Below, in pieces: positions 20,766 through 32,880 of a stretch of DNA of 64,000 nucleotides. Within the stretch, counting starts at the first letter, position 1. Every line of letters begins with the position of its first letter. Origin of the DNA: Biomphalaria glabrata (Eukaryota > Mollusca > Gastropoda > Planorbidae); the NCBI RefSeq assembly GCF_947242115.1, contig NC_074728.1:18801542-18865541 (forward strand). Direction: 5' to 3'. Below the pieces are notes generated by a model that worked only from the letters and a program-made list of their open reading frames with translations, did not search any database and was not told the DNA's origin. Made by a program: the position numbers and the translations under genes.

Positions 20766-21475
20766 CACCGTAAAATTGGGGGGAGGGGGGGGGGTTAAGT
20801 GAGGAGAAAGGGATATCTGTGTCAATTTTACTTAATCATTTTTTAAAAGCATCTATAAAAAAGGGGGCACGTTCTGAATTGGAACTGATGCCTCCTCAAG
20901 CCTGTCAGGGTTCATTTCTATTGCTTTGCTTGTCTTGGCTCCTTAGGCTCGCTAGGGGTATGAATACTCAATTACAATGTACTCACAAGCAAGAACAATC
21001 AACACTCAATATACTTCAACTCTAACTCCAGCTCTCAATGAATACCAAAAACTCTTTAATATCAAATAAAGCACACAATTATATCACTCTCAAGAAATAA
21101 TACAAAACACTAGTCTATCAGCTCTATGAAACATATATACATAACACCAGTCCAGGAAGCAACGTCCAACCTTTCTGGACCGGGAGCAAGACCCCACTGC
21201 TAACACACTCTCTCGCACATTCAAAGAAGACTTAATCATTCAGTTCATAACACGTGCAAGACTATTCACATGACAAAGGGATATAACTTACATATCAAAA
21301 TATCAAAGAAACATTCTTTCTCGCCATACTTCCCCCTGACAAAGCCGACATTCTAACCACTCTGCTAGTGAGGTGTGTGAGAATAAAAGATTGTATAATT
21401 ATCTTTTTTTTTTTTTTTAAACTTGCTTTAAAGTCGCGATTTATAAAGGAGACTAATTCAGCTTATACCACCACC
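20766..21475. other. Unannotated intron DNA
   Basis: It lies between the 5' UTR exon and coding exon 1 of the minus-strand gene. It contains a G-run near 20776-20793 and a poly-T run near 21403-21418. I see no exon. Confidence 0.45.
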
Positions 21476-21479
21476 TCAG

Positions 21480-21715
21480 TCAAGTACAAATTCTTTCCCT
21501 TGCTCGAAATAACAAAGTAATTAATTACCAATAGTTAATGAAGTAATTGGTTAATTTTTGTTTTATTGAGTCTTGTGTTGTCAGTTAAAAGAAATTGTTG
21601 TGCAAAAGTTCAGCTAGATCCGAGATTAGGTGTCAGAGAAAAAGCGTGTACAAATTTTTGGACAGACAGACAGACAAACAGAATGAGTTGATATAAGCTT
21701 TGTAATAAAAGAAGG
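21480..21715. repeat. MITE-like repeat M1, partial
   Basis: The right end GAATGAGTTGATATAAGCTT with preceding GACAGACAGACAGAC matches other M1 copies. Confidence 0.6.
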
Positions 21716-21968
21716 GGGAAAAGTACACATCAGAATATCTAGTTTAAACAAGTTTTCGTAATATTTGTTCTGCATGAGACTAACTTATCAGCCAACGAAA
21801 TTAAGCTAGTAAATTAAGACAATCAAACAAGTCCATGAGCTGACAAGATCAACGACTTAACTTGAGACAGTAGCAACTTGATGTGATGCAACTGAGAAAT
21901 AACAACAGATGAAACTTCAAACAAACAAACAACAAGTTTAAAAACACACAAAAGTCTTGACAACATAC

Positions 21969-21995
21969 CCGATGTCGTGAACACTTCAGATGCCC
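21969..21995 (-). other. Probable 5' UTR exon of the VWD-C8 gene
   Basis: The donor GTATGTTG lies at 21968-21961. The exon start is placed by the TATA box about 25-30 bp upstream. It is non-coding and joins the acceptor at 20276. The exact start is inferred. Confidence 0.5.
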
Positions 21996-22020
21996 AATGC
22001 TGCAAGTTGGCGTGTTGTCG

Positions 22021-22028
22021 CTTATATA
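22021..22028 (-). promoter_or_regulatory. TATA box of the VWD-C8 gene
   Basis: TATATAAG on the minus strand, about 30 bp upstream of the inferred cap site near 21995. Confidence 0.55.
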
Positions 22029-22217
22029 ATGTCTAGGTGGTCTAAGGCTGTCCCATTAATGTCATCATATCTAAAAGTCAAAACCTTTTTCTTTTTCTTC
22101 CGTATCACGTGCAGCTGGGGGTGAGTTTTTTTGTGTGCACTCAGCATGTTCTCACACGTACTAGGTATTTTTATATGGTCACTTTTATGAGTTGTCTAGG
22201 TAGCAACATTGGAAATC

Positions 22218-23009
<792 letters not shown>

Positions 23010-23290
23010 GAAAGCCTGGGCGTTAGTTATGGTTGGAATGATGTCGCCGAACCTATTCAATAGGATGTAGTGATGTGTGCTGCAAAATGCCTATGGGTCA
23101 CAAGCTCCTGATTTTTCCTCTGGATTGACTTCCGAGGCCTCTCCCATGTTTGGTTTCAGTCACTAGTCAGCAGTGATTCTGGATTTAGAGTTTTCTTATG
23201 TCTGGATATAGTCTCAACGTCCCCAAAGGTCTACAGAAGTTTGGATCGAGAGTTTTCTTATGTGTGGGTATAGCCTCAAACCAACGCGCG
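23010..23290 (+). repeat. Interspersed repeat R3
   Basis: It begins GCCTGGGCGTTAGTTATGG, as do the copies at 47128 and 58838. It contains ATGGGTCACAAGCTCC and TTGACTTCCGAGGCCT blocks. Confidence 0.65.
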
Positions 23291-24320
23291 TTCGGATTCA
23301 GTTTACCTACTCTTATTATTCTAAACAACAAATTAGCAGAACTGTTCTGTTGATCTAAGTACAAATAGTTTTGTTTTTTCTCTTATCGTGACCTTTGATT
23401 AAACCGTATCGCTTGAACATAATAAGAACATAATAAAACATAATAAGAAGCACTTTACATTTTGCAGACACACTTAATTCAATCGTACGTGTGTTGTTGA
23501 GGGTCGTTGACTTGTAGCACCTTACTGCTGGTAGACAACTATTGAAACTAATAAAACTTTAAATAACTTGAGTAACTTCTTTATGAACAATACTAAATAT
23601 AAATTTATTTATAATGTAAGACAAAATCAACTTTTGATAAAATGAAATAATTATAGAAGAATTTAGTAATAATATTTTTTTAACAAAATCACGCACTACA
23701 ATAACACAACTTTTCAGTCTAACGTTCTGGGGTCGTCTAAGACCAAGTGACGACAATGCCAACGAAATTGCATCATTCAGAACCAATCGCTAACATCTAG
23801 CCACCGTTGCCATAGAAACACACACACGCCATAACGACGTGTTTTTAAGCTGATATTTTATTAACCCATAAGTGAACAAATGCAAACTTCCAAAAAAAAA
23901 CAGGTTTCTTTAATCAATACATAACTACGCACAAACTGTGTATAGCGCCACGCTTCTGTCCTGGTCAGCTAGGGTTAAGGCTAGTGTATTTGTGTTATGG
24001 TCGTGTTAAAAACTCGCGGGGTTACAACAGTTCGACTGTTGATATCTGTCTGCTCCTCACATCTCTTTGGCTTGTAAAGTCATAAACATTTGAAATTTAA
24101 AGCTGTCACCGAGCAATCACAATTCCCTTAGGACATTTATTGTTGGTAGTTGCTTACTCGGCGAAACAAAAAAAAAAGTAGACAGAGAAAAAATTGTAGA
24201 TATGTCATCAGTTTCTGACTCCTTACCTATCTCATTTTCTTATAGAAGGAAGATGTCGCGTTCATGTTGCGTTTTTCTTTCTTTTATAGGGGAACACCTA
24301 ATATGCGTTTTTGTGACTAC
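23291..24320. other. Unannotated stretch
   Basis: No gene or named repeat. ORFs are short and without motifs. Confidence 0.45.
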
Positions 24321-24670
24321 AGGAAATCTCTGGGCCAGAAGTTCTCAATATCACCATTAACAATCTGACTCGATAGTTTTATAGGAAGTGGTAAGGTACA
24401 GACAAAAAAAAAAAAAAAAAAAAATCTCTAGACCATAAGTTTAAAGAACACAATAATTGATGACGCAACAGTTTTAACGCATTGAAAAAATATAATAGAT
24501 GAATTAGATATGGATACCCTCTGGACTAGAAGTTCACAAACTGATGATGCGATAGTTTAAGGAAGTGATAAGATAAAGATCATCTCTAGGCCAGAAGTTG
24601 AGATTATGTGAGTAATTGAGTTATTACGCATTGAAAAAGATAAAGATATTCTCTAGACCAAAATTACATT
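24321..24670. repeat. Degenerate tandem repeat of about 105 bp, 3-4 units
   Basis: The phrase CTCTAGACCA/GGGCCAGAAGTT recurs four times. In between are GATGATGCGATAGTTT-like and AAGTGATAAG-like blocks. A poly-A run lies at about 24404-24424. Confidence 0.6.
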
Positions 24671-24684
24671 AAAAAATACTATGA

Positions 24685-24912
24685 ATTGGGGTCTGGGGAT
24701 CGGATCCTGGTGAAGCCTGGGATTTTTTATTTCGGGATCTTCGGGCGCCTCATCCATCTCTAAATGGGTACCTGACGTTAGTTGGGGAAAGTAGGGACTG
24801 CTGGTCGTTGTGCTGGCCACATCACACCCACGTTAACCTGAGGCCACAGAAACAGATGACCTTTACATCATCAGACCACAAGGTCGGAAAGGGGAGCTTT
24901 ACTTTTTTTTCT
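24685..24912 (+). repeat. SINE-1 copy, head-truncated
   Basis: It contains GGATCCTGGTGAAGCCTGGG, GGTACCTGACGTTAGTTGGG and ends with GAAAGGGGAGCTTTAC. Confidence 0.85.
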
Positions 24913-24914
24913 AT

Positions 24915-25140
24915 GACGAGATAGCCATTCCTTTGCAGCAGTGCTAAATAAAATGAGACGACGCCTGCATGAGAGCATCTACATCAAGTTCTGCATCGAT
25001 GGTAGCCTACTTAACATACGGCGCTTGCCCTCCCGTACTCAAATTCTGGAACTACACAAGGCGGAACAACATTCTTTCGAGACTGCGATTATACTTACAC
25101 TGCACTATTATAAATTTGTTTTGAGCAAAACAGAATAGAC
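24915..25140 (+). mobile_element. LINE reverse-transcriptase fragment
   Basis: The plus frame encodes LNKMRRRLHESIYIKFCIDG, then SLLNIRRLPSRTQILE. This resembles the segment of LINE RT just before the YADD box (a DG.LFNLRRL...T motif). Only about 65 residues remain. Confidence 0.65.
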
Positions 25141-25199
25141 TTTTACTATTTTTTTCCCTCAAGTATTCTTGACATTTATCCAGCCTTGATCGCAGGATC

Positions 25200-25685
25200 T
25201 TTCATGTTTTTTTATTCTCTTTCTCCTAGCTTCGACTAACTTCTCCTAACTTCTACTAGCTCCTTCTAACCTCACCTAACTTCTCCTTAACTCTCCTAGA
25301 TTATCCTAACTTGTCCTTACTTCTCCTAGCTTCCTTCTAACCTCTCCTAACTTCTCCTTACTTCTCCTAGCTTCCTTCTAACCTCTCCTAACTTTTCTTT
25401 AACTCTCCTAGCTCCTTCTAACCTCTCCTAACTTCTCCTTACCTCTCCTAGCTCCTTCTAACCTCTCCTAACTTTTCTTTAACTCTCCTAACTCTCCTAA
25501 AATCCCCTAACGTCTCCTAGTTTCTCCTAACCTCTCCTAACTTCTCTTTAACTCTCCTAACTCTCCTAAAATCCCCTAACCTCTCCTAGCTTCTCCTAAC
25601 CTTATCCTAACTTCTCTTTAACTCTCCTAACTCTCCTAAAATCCCCTAACGTCTCCTAGCTTCTCCTAACCTTATCCTAACTTCA
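25200..25685. repeat. Pyrimidine-rich degenerate minisatellite
   Basis: Built from CTCCTAAC variants (CTTCTCCTAAC, CTCTCCTAGC, CTTTAACTCTCCTAA) with nested periods of about 11-12 bp and longer blocks of about 50-60 bp. The plus strand is almost purine-free apart from A. Confidence 0.9.
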
Positions 25686-25887
25686 ATATATTTGTCAAGC
25701 CGTATTTATCATTGAGAAAATACAATTTGTTAACTTTTAACACTTATATTACTCACTGTATGAGTATCTCACTAAATGTTAAACAAATTCGCTAGAAAAC
25801 AAAGAATTTATATTGCGTACTGTCCCTTTCGTGCTATTTTCATAACTACATTATGGGTCATTTCTGGCCCAAGCTTTTTACAGCGTA

Positions 25888-26062
25888 GTGAGTGAGTGGG
25901 CTAATGCGCTTGGCTTTTGAACTGGGGATCTCCCTATTTAGGAGGCACCTGGTTCTAAGCCATTTCCCGACATCTGTTGGGTAAAGTAAAAGCGTTGTGC
26001 TGGTCACATGACAGCCTCGTTAACCGTAGGCAATAGAGCTTCTTGCATCATTTGCTCCATAT
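25888..26062 (+). repeat. SINE-1 copy, degraded
   Basis: It retains GTGGGCTAATGCGCTTGGC, GTTGGGTAAAGTAAAAGCG and the CGTTAACCGTAGGC segment. Confidence 0.65.
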
Positions 26063-26653
26063 GTCCGTGAGGAAATATTGGATGTGTGCAGGCAGGTCAG
26101 GCCCTACAAAGTCTATAGCACCAATGGAATTGAGGATAAATAGATGTAGCGGCTGGTTGCTCGGACTAACGAAGCAGAAATAAGGGGTCTTAGCCTCCTC
26201 CAGTCGTGAAACGACAATTGTTCATCTCGGAACTTTATCACGTGACTTTAGAGCCCTATTCTGAAGAGACATTCTCGTCCGTATGTAACGAAGGTAGGGG
26301 TGACATTGGCTTTGGTGGTTGAGGACAACAGTAACAGTGTTACATACAAAACAACTCAGTAAATGTGTAAGTGTTATCTTTATTAGAAATGGAAGTATCG
26401 ACCAGACGAATCACTCTGTAATAAAGCGTTATAACACTATCAAAATGAATTATCATTGTACTCATAGTTCGCGACTCGACTCTGACGATTGTCATCACGT
26501 GTTTAGACTCTATAATAACATTTTGGACAAGACAGAAAGGAACCAATGATCACAAAGATAAACTACCAAGAAGCATCTTCCAATACCAAAAAAAAAAAAA
26601 AACAACCTCAAATACAAAATCAACATAAACATTTATAAAGGACAAGCTATTAT
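26063..26653. other. Unannotated stretch
   Basis: No gene with recognisable motifs. Poly-A run near 26587-26602. Confidence 0.45.
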
Positions 26654-29490
26654 TTTCCCTGTTTTTTTTTACCTGGGCTTTGCTCGGGTTTCTTTCGTTC
26701 TATTTTTTACCTGGGCTTTGCTCGGGTTTCTTTCGTTCTATTTTTTTACCCGTGCTTTGCTCGGATTTCGTTCGTTCTATTTTTTACCTGGGCTTTGCTC
26801 GGGTTTCTTTCGTTCTATTTTTTACCCGGGCTTTGTTGGGGTTTCTTTCGTTCTATTTTTTTACCCGTGCTTTGCTCGGATTTCGTTCGTTCTATTTTTT
26901 ACCTGGGCTTTGCTCGGGTTTCTTTCGTTCTATTTTTTACCCGGGCTTTGTTGGGGTTTCTTTCGTTCTATTTTTTTACCCGGGCTTTGTTGGGGTTTCT
27001 TTCGTTCTATTTTTTACCCGGGCTTTGTTGGGGTTTCTTTCGTTCTATTTTTTTACCCGGGCTTTGTTGGGGTTTCTTTCGTTCTATTTTTTTTACCCAG
27101 GCTTTGTTGGGGTTTCTTTCGTCCTATTTTTTTACCCGGGCTTTGTTGGGGTTTCTTTCGTTCTATTTTTTTTATCCGGGCTTTGTTGGGGTTTCTTTCG
27201 TTCTATTTTTTTTACCTGGGCTTTGTTGGGGTTTCTTTCGTTCTATTTTTTTTACCCAGGCTTTGTTGGGGTTTCTTTCGTTCTATTTTTTTTAACCCGG
27301 GCTTTGTTGGGGTTTCTTTCATTCTATTTGTTTTACCCTGGCTTTGTTGGGGTTTCTTTCGTTCTATTTTTTTTACCCGGGCTTTCTTGTGGTTTCTTTC
27401 GTTTTATTTTTTTTTACCCGGGCTTTGTTGGGGTTTCTTTTGTTCTATTTTTTTTTACCCGGGTTTTGTTATGGTTTCTTTCGTTCTATTTTTTTACCCG
27501 TGCTTTGCTCGGGTTTCTTTCGTTCTATTTTTTTTACCCGGGCTTTCTTGTGGTTTCTTTCGTTCTATTTTTTTTTACCCGGGCTTTGTTGGGGTTTCTT
27601 ACGTTCTATTTTTTTACCTGGGCTTTGTTGGGGTTTCTTTCGCTCTATTTTTTTACCCGGGCTTTGTTGGGGTTTCTTTCGTTCTATTTTTTTACCCGGG
27701 CTTTGCTCGGGTTTCTTTCGTTCTATTTTTTTACCCGGGCTTTGTTGGGGTTTCTTTCGTTCTATTTTTTTACCCAAGCTTTGTTGGGGTTTCTTTCGTT
27801 CTATTTTTTTACCCGGGCTTTGCTCGGGTTTCTTTTGTTCTATTTTTTTACCCGGGCTTTCTTGTGGTTTCTTTCGTTCTATTTTTTTTTACCTGGGCTT
27901 TGTTGGGGTTTCTTTCGCTCTATTTTTTTACCCGGGCTTTGTTGGGGTTTCTTTCGTTCTATTTTTTTACCCGGGCTTTGTTGGGGTTTCTTTCGTTCTA
28001 TTTTTTTTACCCGGGCTTTCTTGGGGTTTCTTTCGTTCTATTTTTTTTACCCGGGCTTTGTTGGGGTTTCTTTCGTTCTATTTTTTTTACCCGGGCTTTG
28101 TTGGGGTTTCTTTCGTTCTATTTTTTTTACCCGGGCTTTGTTGGGGTTTCTTTCGTTCTATTTTTTTTATCCGGGCTTTGTTGGGGTTTCTTTTGTTTTA
28201 TTTTTTTTACCTGGGCTTTGTTGGGGTTTCTTTCGTTCTTTTTTTTTTTACCCAGGCTTTGTTGGGGTTTCTTTCGTTCTATTTTTTTTACCCGGGCTTT
28301 GTTGGGGTTTCTTTCATTCTATTTGTTTTACCCTGGCTTTGTTGGGGTTTCTTTCGTTCTATTTTTTTTACCCGGGCTTTCTTGTGGTTTCTTTCATTTT
28401 ATTTTTTTTTACCCGGGCTTTGTTGGGGTTTCTTTTGTTCTATTTTTTTTTACCCGGGTTTTGTTATGGTTTCTTTCGTTCTATTTGTTTTACCCTGGCT
28501 TTGTTGGGGTTTCTTTCGTTCTATTTTTTTTACCCGGGCTTTCTTGTGGTTTCTTTCGTTCTATTTTTTTTTTTACCCGGGCTTTGTTGGGGTTTCTTAC
28601 GTTCTATTTTTTTACCCGGGCTTTGTTGGGGTTTCTTTCGCTCTATTTTTTTACCCGGGCTTTGTTGGGGTTTCTTTCGTTCTATTTTTTTACCCGGGCT
28701 TTGCTCGGGTTTCTGTCATTCTATTTTTTTACCCGGGCTTTGTTGGGGTTTCTTTTGTTCTATTTTTTTACCCGGGCTTTGTTGGGGTTTCTTTCGTTCT
28801 ATTTTTTTACCCGGGCTTTGCTCGGGTTTCTGTCATTCTATTTTTTTACCCGGGCTTTGTTGGGGTTTCTTTCGTTCTATTTTTTTACCCGGGCTTTGTT
28901 GGGGTTTCTTTCGTTCTATTTTTTTACCCGGGCTTTGTTGGGGTTTCTTTCGTTCTATTTTTTTACCCGGGCTTTGCTCGGGTTTCTTTTGTTCTATTTT
29001 TTTACCCGGGCTTTCTTGTGGTTTCTTTCGTTCTATTTTTTTTTACCTGGGCTTTGTTGGGGTTTCTTTCGCTCTATTTTTTTACCCGGGCTTTGTTGGG
29101 GTTTCTTTCGTTCTATTTTTTTACCCGGGCTTTGTTGGGGTTTCTTTCGTTCTATTTTTTTACCCGAGCTTTGTTGGGGTTTCTTTCGTTCTATTTTTTT
29201 ACCCTGGCTTTGCTCGGGTTTCTTTTGTTCTATTTTTTTACCCGGGCTTTCTTGTGGTTTCTTTCGTTCTATTTTTTTTTACCTGGGCTTTGTTGGGGTT
29301 TCTTTCGCTCTATTTTTTTACCCGGGCTTTGTTGGGGTTTCTTTCGTTCTATTTTTTTACCCGGGCTTTGTTGGGGTTTCTTTCGTTCTATTTTTTTTTA
29401 CCCGGGCTTTGTTGGGGTTTCTTTCGTTCTATTTTTTTACCCGGGCTTTGCTCTGGTTTCTTTCGTTCTATTTTCTTTTTGCTTTGTTAT
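26654..29490. repeat. 38-40-bp minisatellite, about 72 units, 2.8 kb
   Basis: The unit is about TACCCGGGCTTTGTTGGGG, then TTTCTTTCGTTCTA, then T6-T10. Three main variants (TTGTTGGGG, TTGCTCGGG, TTCTTGTGG) recur in ordered blocks. For example the order CTCGGG, CTTGTGG, TTGGGG with CGCTC repeats near 27810-27960, 28970-29130 and 29200-29350, showing higher-order duplication. The T-run length varies, so reading frames shift between units. All three plus frames stay open for 700-965 codons simply because no unit contains a plus-strand stop. I do not consider these ORFs genes. Confidence 0.96.
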
Positions 29491-29499
29491 ATTATAAAA

Positions 29500-29622
29500 G
29501 GCAACTTTTCGGCTGTGCGGGCCACATGACACCCTTGTTAACCATTGGCCATAGAAACAGTTCACCTTTACATCATCTGCCTTTTAGATCGCAAGGTCAA
29601 AAATGGGAGCTTTAATTTTTCT
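29500..29622 (+). repeat. SINE-1 tail
   Basis: It contains GGGCCACATGACACCCTTG, TTAACCATTGGCCATAGAAA and ends TGGGAGCTTTAATTTT. It directly abuts the end of the minisatellite. Confidence 0.75.
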
Positions 29623-30530
29623 ATATATACTATGCAGTTGTAGTAGATAAAACCCATTTCGACCAGATTCTAGAAGCTCGAGGTCAAACCAGTGCAAGTG
29701 TCCAGCGTAAACAAGTTAATTTTAGGTATCCAATCAAAGAAAGAGGCTAAGGGAAAAAAATAGCACACGTCAGCTTCTAGAAGGTCAAAGTTACTAAAAT
29801 AATTAGGGAGAAGTTTCCATGATTCTGGAATGTACGATTAAGAAAGGTATAAATTAAGGGAAAGTCAGTTAGACGGGGTCCTCGCTTAGTCCTCGCTTAG
29901 TAATGGTTATAAGTTTTGGGATATTAGCGGGTCCATTAATTAAAGTTTTATTAGTTGAAGTTGAAGTTATACTAATTGAAGTTTCATGTATCTTTAAGTT
30001 TTATTTATGAAGTATCAAGTCAAGTTATTGTTAAATTGAGATGTTAATTTTATGTGAAAGTTGAAGAAATATTATTAAAGTAGTTTTAAGAAAATACAGA
30101 GAGATGTTTCTTTCTTCATTTCATTGATTGTCAAGTTTGATAATATAATCCCAGGCAAGTGTGATCGTTACAATACCTTACATTCTACTTTATATATTAG
30201 ATATAAAAAATATGTACACATAAATGAAACTTTCAAAAAGAAAATTTAATAATAAATGACATTTGTTCAGATTTTTGGCTTCGAAAAGAAATAATTGCAA
30301 TGCTGATTAAAGGGAACGGTCGTTAGGGACGCTCTTCTCCCTAATTACTTTACCACCTTGGCATTGCAATGAAAGAATTACCATGTAAAACGTGCAAGTG
30401 ATCAAAGTCTTTGAAATATATGAATTATTATCAATATGTTAAAGTGCATTCAGTGTTGAATACATAAATACTCTTCAAATGTGTCGGAAAGGAAAACAAT
30501 AACTCTACAACAGCTAGCTAAAAAATGTGG
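29623..30530. other. AT-rich unannotated stretch with TATAAATTA near 29850
   Basis: No gene seen. TATAAATTA near 29850 and two TTCTAGAAG-like palindromes near 29670 and 29771 give a promoter-like look, but no exon or terminal repeat pair supports a call. Confidence 0.4.
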
Positions 30531-30600
30531 TGGGGGAAGACTATTGAGAACAGATGGAATTCTCCAGCCTAAAGTTGGCAGGTGACCCTATAAAATGTGG
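30531..30600. repeat. Direct duplicate of the macrodomain gene 3' end
   Basis: About 70 bp (GGGGGAAGACTATTGAGAAC to ACCCTATAAAATGTGG) is repeated at 32688-32756, which overlaps the stop codon region of the macrodomain gene. The hAT-like element sits within the second repeat. Confidence 0.85.
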
Positions 30601-30620
30601 TAGCCTTTATGGGGGAAGAC

Positions 30621-32687
30621 CATGGGCGTAGCCAGGATTTTTTTTCGGGGGGGGGTTTGGGGGGGGTATTTTTTTTTCTCCCCCCCCCCCCGCGCATTTT
30701 TTTTTATATGTATTTATGTTTGTGTGTGTGTGTGTACATAATCTTTATTGCATTCTGACCCTTCATTCTTCCGGAAGACGTTTATTGTGCCCTAGAATAG
30801 GTTCTTCCATAAGTTAGTGGAAAAATTGTAGATTCCCCGCCAATACTAGCTAGGGGGTCTGGGGGAGCGCTAGGAGCTCCCCCAGCGCGGGGCGAAGCCC
30901 CGCCGCCAAGCACTATTTCTGATATTGAAAGCCAACAAAATGCATTTTCTGAGGTATCTACAGTGCATTTTCCTGCTATTAAAAAGTTTTATTACAAAAA
31001 CCTAATCAGCTATTTTTACTGAATTAGACCCTCCGCGCAGTTTGGCGCATTAGCCGTCAAGCTGTTTCCATAAAATTGTAGATTCCCTGCCATTACTAGC
31101 AATGGGGTCTGGGGAGCGCTAGCGCGGGGCGGAGCGCTAGCGCGGGGCGAAGCCCCGCCGCCAAGCACTATTTCTGGTATTGAAAGCCAACAAAATGCAT
31201 ATTCTGAGGTATCTACAATGCATTTTCCTGCTATTAAAAAGTTCTATTTCAAAAACCTAATGTGCTATTCTTACTGACTTAGACCCTACCGCGCCGTTCG
31301 GAGCATTTGACGTCAAGCTTTTTCCATAAAAATCTGTCACTGGTAATGTCTGAAGCCTCTTCCCACCTGCCATTAGGACCTCAATGAATGAGTGGCGTCA
31401 AGTTGTACTAGGATATCATTGCAACTCTTCTTATGCGTAATTCATTTTGTCGGAGAACATGTCCCGCAAACCTCATGCGTCGCTCTCTCACAATCTTACT
31501 AAAGGGTCGACTCCCAGTTCGGCATAGGATTTCTTTGATTTAAACCCGATCTCTATAACTGACTACTAAAATCTGTCTTAGCCATCTTTGTTGAGCCACA
31601 TTTAGTGTTTTTCAATTTCGGAAGATGACTATTCACTACAGCTTATTAAGGGAGCCCTGCCACTGGTAAAAATGTGTAACCACTCTTGAATACGCTCTTG
31701 GAATTAAGTGACTGTAGTTTGCTTTAGATTTTATGTCGAAAAGAGAAGTTTTATCGTCAAAATCATCTGTTGGGGGTTTTCCACCTCAAAATGCTCTGTA
31801 GGGGGATCTTAAACTCAAAACCATCTGGAGGGGTTTTAAACTTTAAACAAACGCCATCTGTAGAAGAGGGGTTTAAACTCAAAACCCCCGATTGGATTGG
31901 CTACGCTCAAATAATTTTAGTGTGTAATTTGCTTTTTTTTTTATATTAAAGAGGTATTTTTAGCATTAAACCCCTCTGAATGGGGGTTTAAACTCAAAAC
32001 CCCTTTTGGCAACGCTCATATCATTTTGAGTGCGTAATTTGCTTTTTTTCTTACACTGAAGATGTATTTTTTAGCTTCAAACCCCCCTGACGGGGAGTTT
32101 AAACTCAAAACCCCTTTGACTACACTCAAAACATTTTGAGTGTATAATTTGCTTTGTTTTTATTATTAAAGAGGTATTTTTTACCTTCAAACCCCGCTGA
32201 AGTGGGGTTTAAACTAAAAAACGTCAAAACCCATTTAGCTACGCTCATAACATTTTGAGATCGTAATTAACTTTTTTTTTTATATCGAAGAGGGGGTTTA
32301 TCGTAAATTTTGGAGGGGGTTATAAAATCAAAATCTACCTTAACTGTGCTCTTGGAATTAGGGGATTTTCGTTTGCATTTTTGTTTTGTTTTGTTTTATA
32401 GAAGAGGGGGTTTTAACTGCAAAAACCCCAAGTAGGGGGTTTAAAACTCAAAACCCCTAGTAGGGGGTTTTAAACTCAAAACCCCCTGGTAAGGGGTTTT
32501 AAACTAAAAACCCCATTGGTTGTGCTGGGGCAATTGATGGTTAAGTATTAAAATCTCACCTAAAATAAACAAAATCAAAGCAAAAAATCATTCACTAAAT
32601 TCCGATACTCCCCCACCCCCATGGGGGGGATTTCATTTCGGGGGGGGGGGTTGAACCCCAAAACCCCCCCCCCTGGCTACGCCCATG
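30621..32687. mobile_element. hAT-like non-autonomous element, 2067 bp, perfect 8-bp target duplication
   Basis: The ends CATGGGCGTAGCCAGG and CCTGGCTACGCCCATG are perfect 16-bp inverted repeats flanked by GGGAAGAC on both sides (30613-30620 and 32688-32695). Inside are two tandem copies of about 260 bp (30830-31330) with GGGGCGAAGCCCCGCCGCC hairpins, a LINE fragment at 31335-31600, and a right part of alternating AAACTCAAAACCCC / GGGGTTTTAA blocks of irregular period. No transposase frame was found. It interrupts the 3' region of the macrodomain gene. Confidence 0.88.
31335..31600 (-). mobile_element. LINE fragment nested in the hAT-like element
   Basis: The minus strand encodes broken ERRMRFAGHVLRQNELRIRR-like sequence, typical of a post-RT tail. 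A related stretch lies at 59495-59790. Confidence 0.6.
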
Positions 32688-32754
32688 GGGAAGACTATTG
32701 AGAACAGATGGATTCTCCAGCCTAGAGTTGGCAGGTGACCCTATAAAATATGAC

Positions 32755-32880
32755 CTAGGATATAGCACAGTCACGGCCTTGTTTGTTGCGCTCTTTGAGG
32801 GTTTGAACCATCACCTCATTGTAAGCGTTTTGAAAAGCTTTGTCCAAGTGGGTGATGATGGGATGTAAGCGGACTTCCAC
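32755..32880 (-). CDS. Macrodomain gene terminal exon
   Basis: 126 nt, phase 0 in. The acceptor at GATGTTCCAG is chosen because it alone keeps the frame from the preceding exon. A stronger-looking acceptor at 32907 would need another exon to restore phase. It encodes VEVRLHPIITHLDKAFQNAY to RDCAIS and TAG. Confidence 0.7.
   Translation of the reverse strand: MEVRLHPIITHLDKAFQNAYNEVMVQTLKERNKQGRDCAIS

Noticed and set aside
26680-29615. Three overlapping ORFs of 717-965 codons rich in Phe, Leu and Gly
   Set aside because: They are the three registers of one 38-40-bp tandem repeat that contains no plus-strand stop. There is no splice, start-context or domain support.
29639-30172. Possible solo long terminal repeat (TGT...ACA ends, TATAAATTA inside)
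   Set aside because: The flanking 5 bp do not match and there is no partner copy or internal region, so the ends may be chance.
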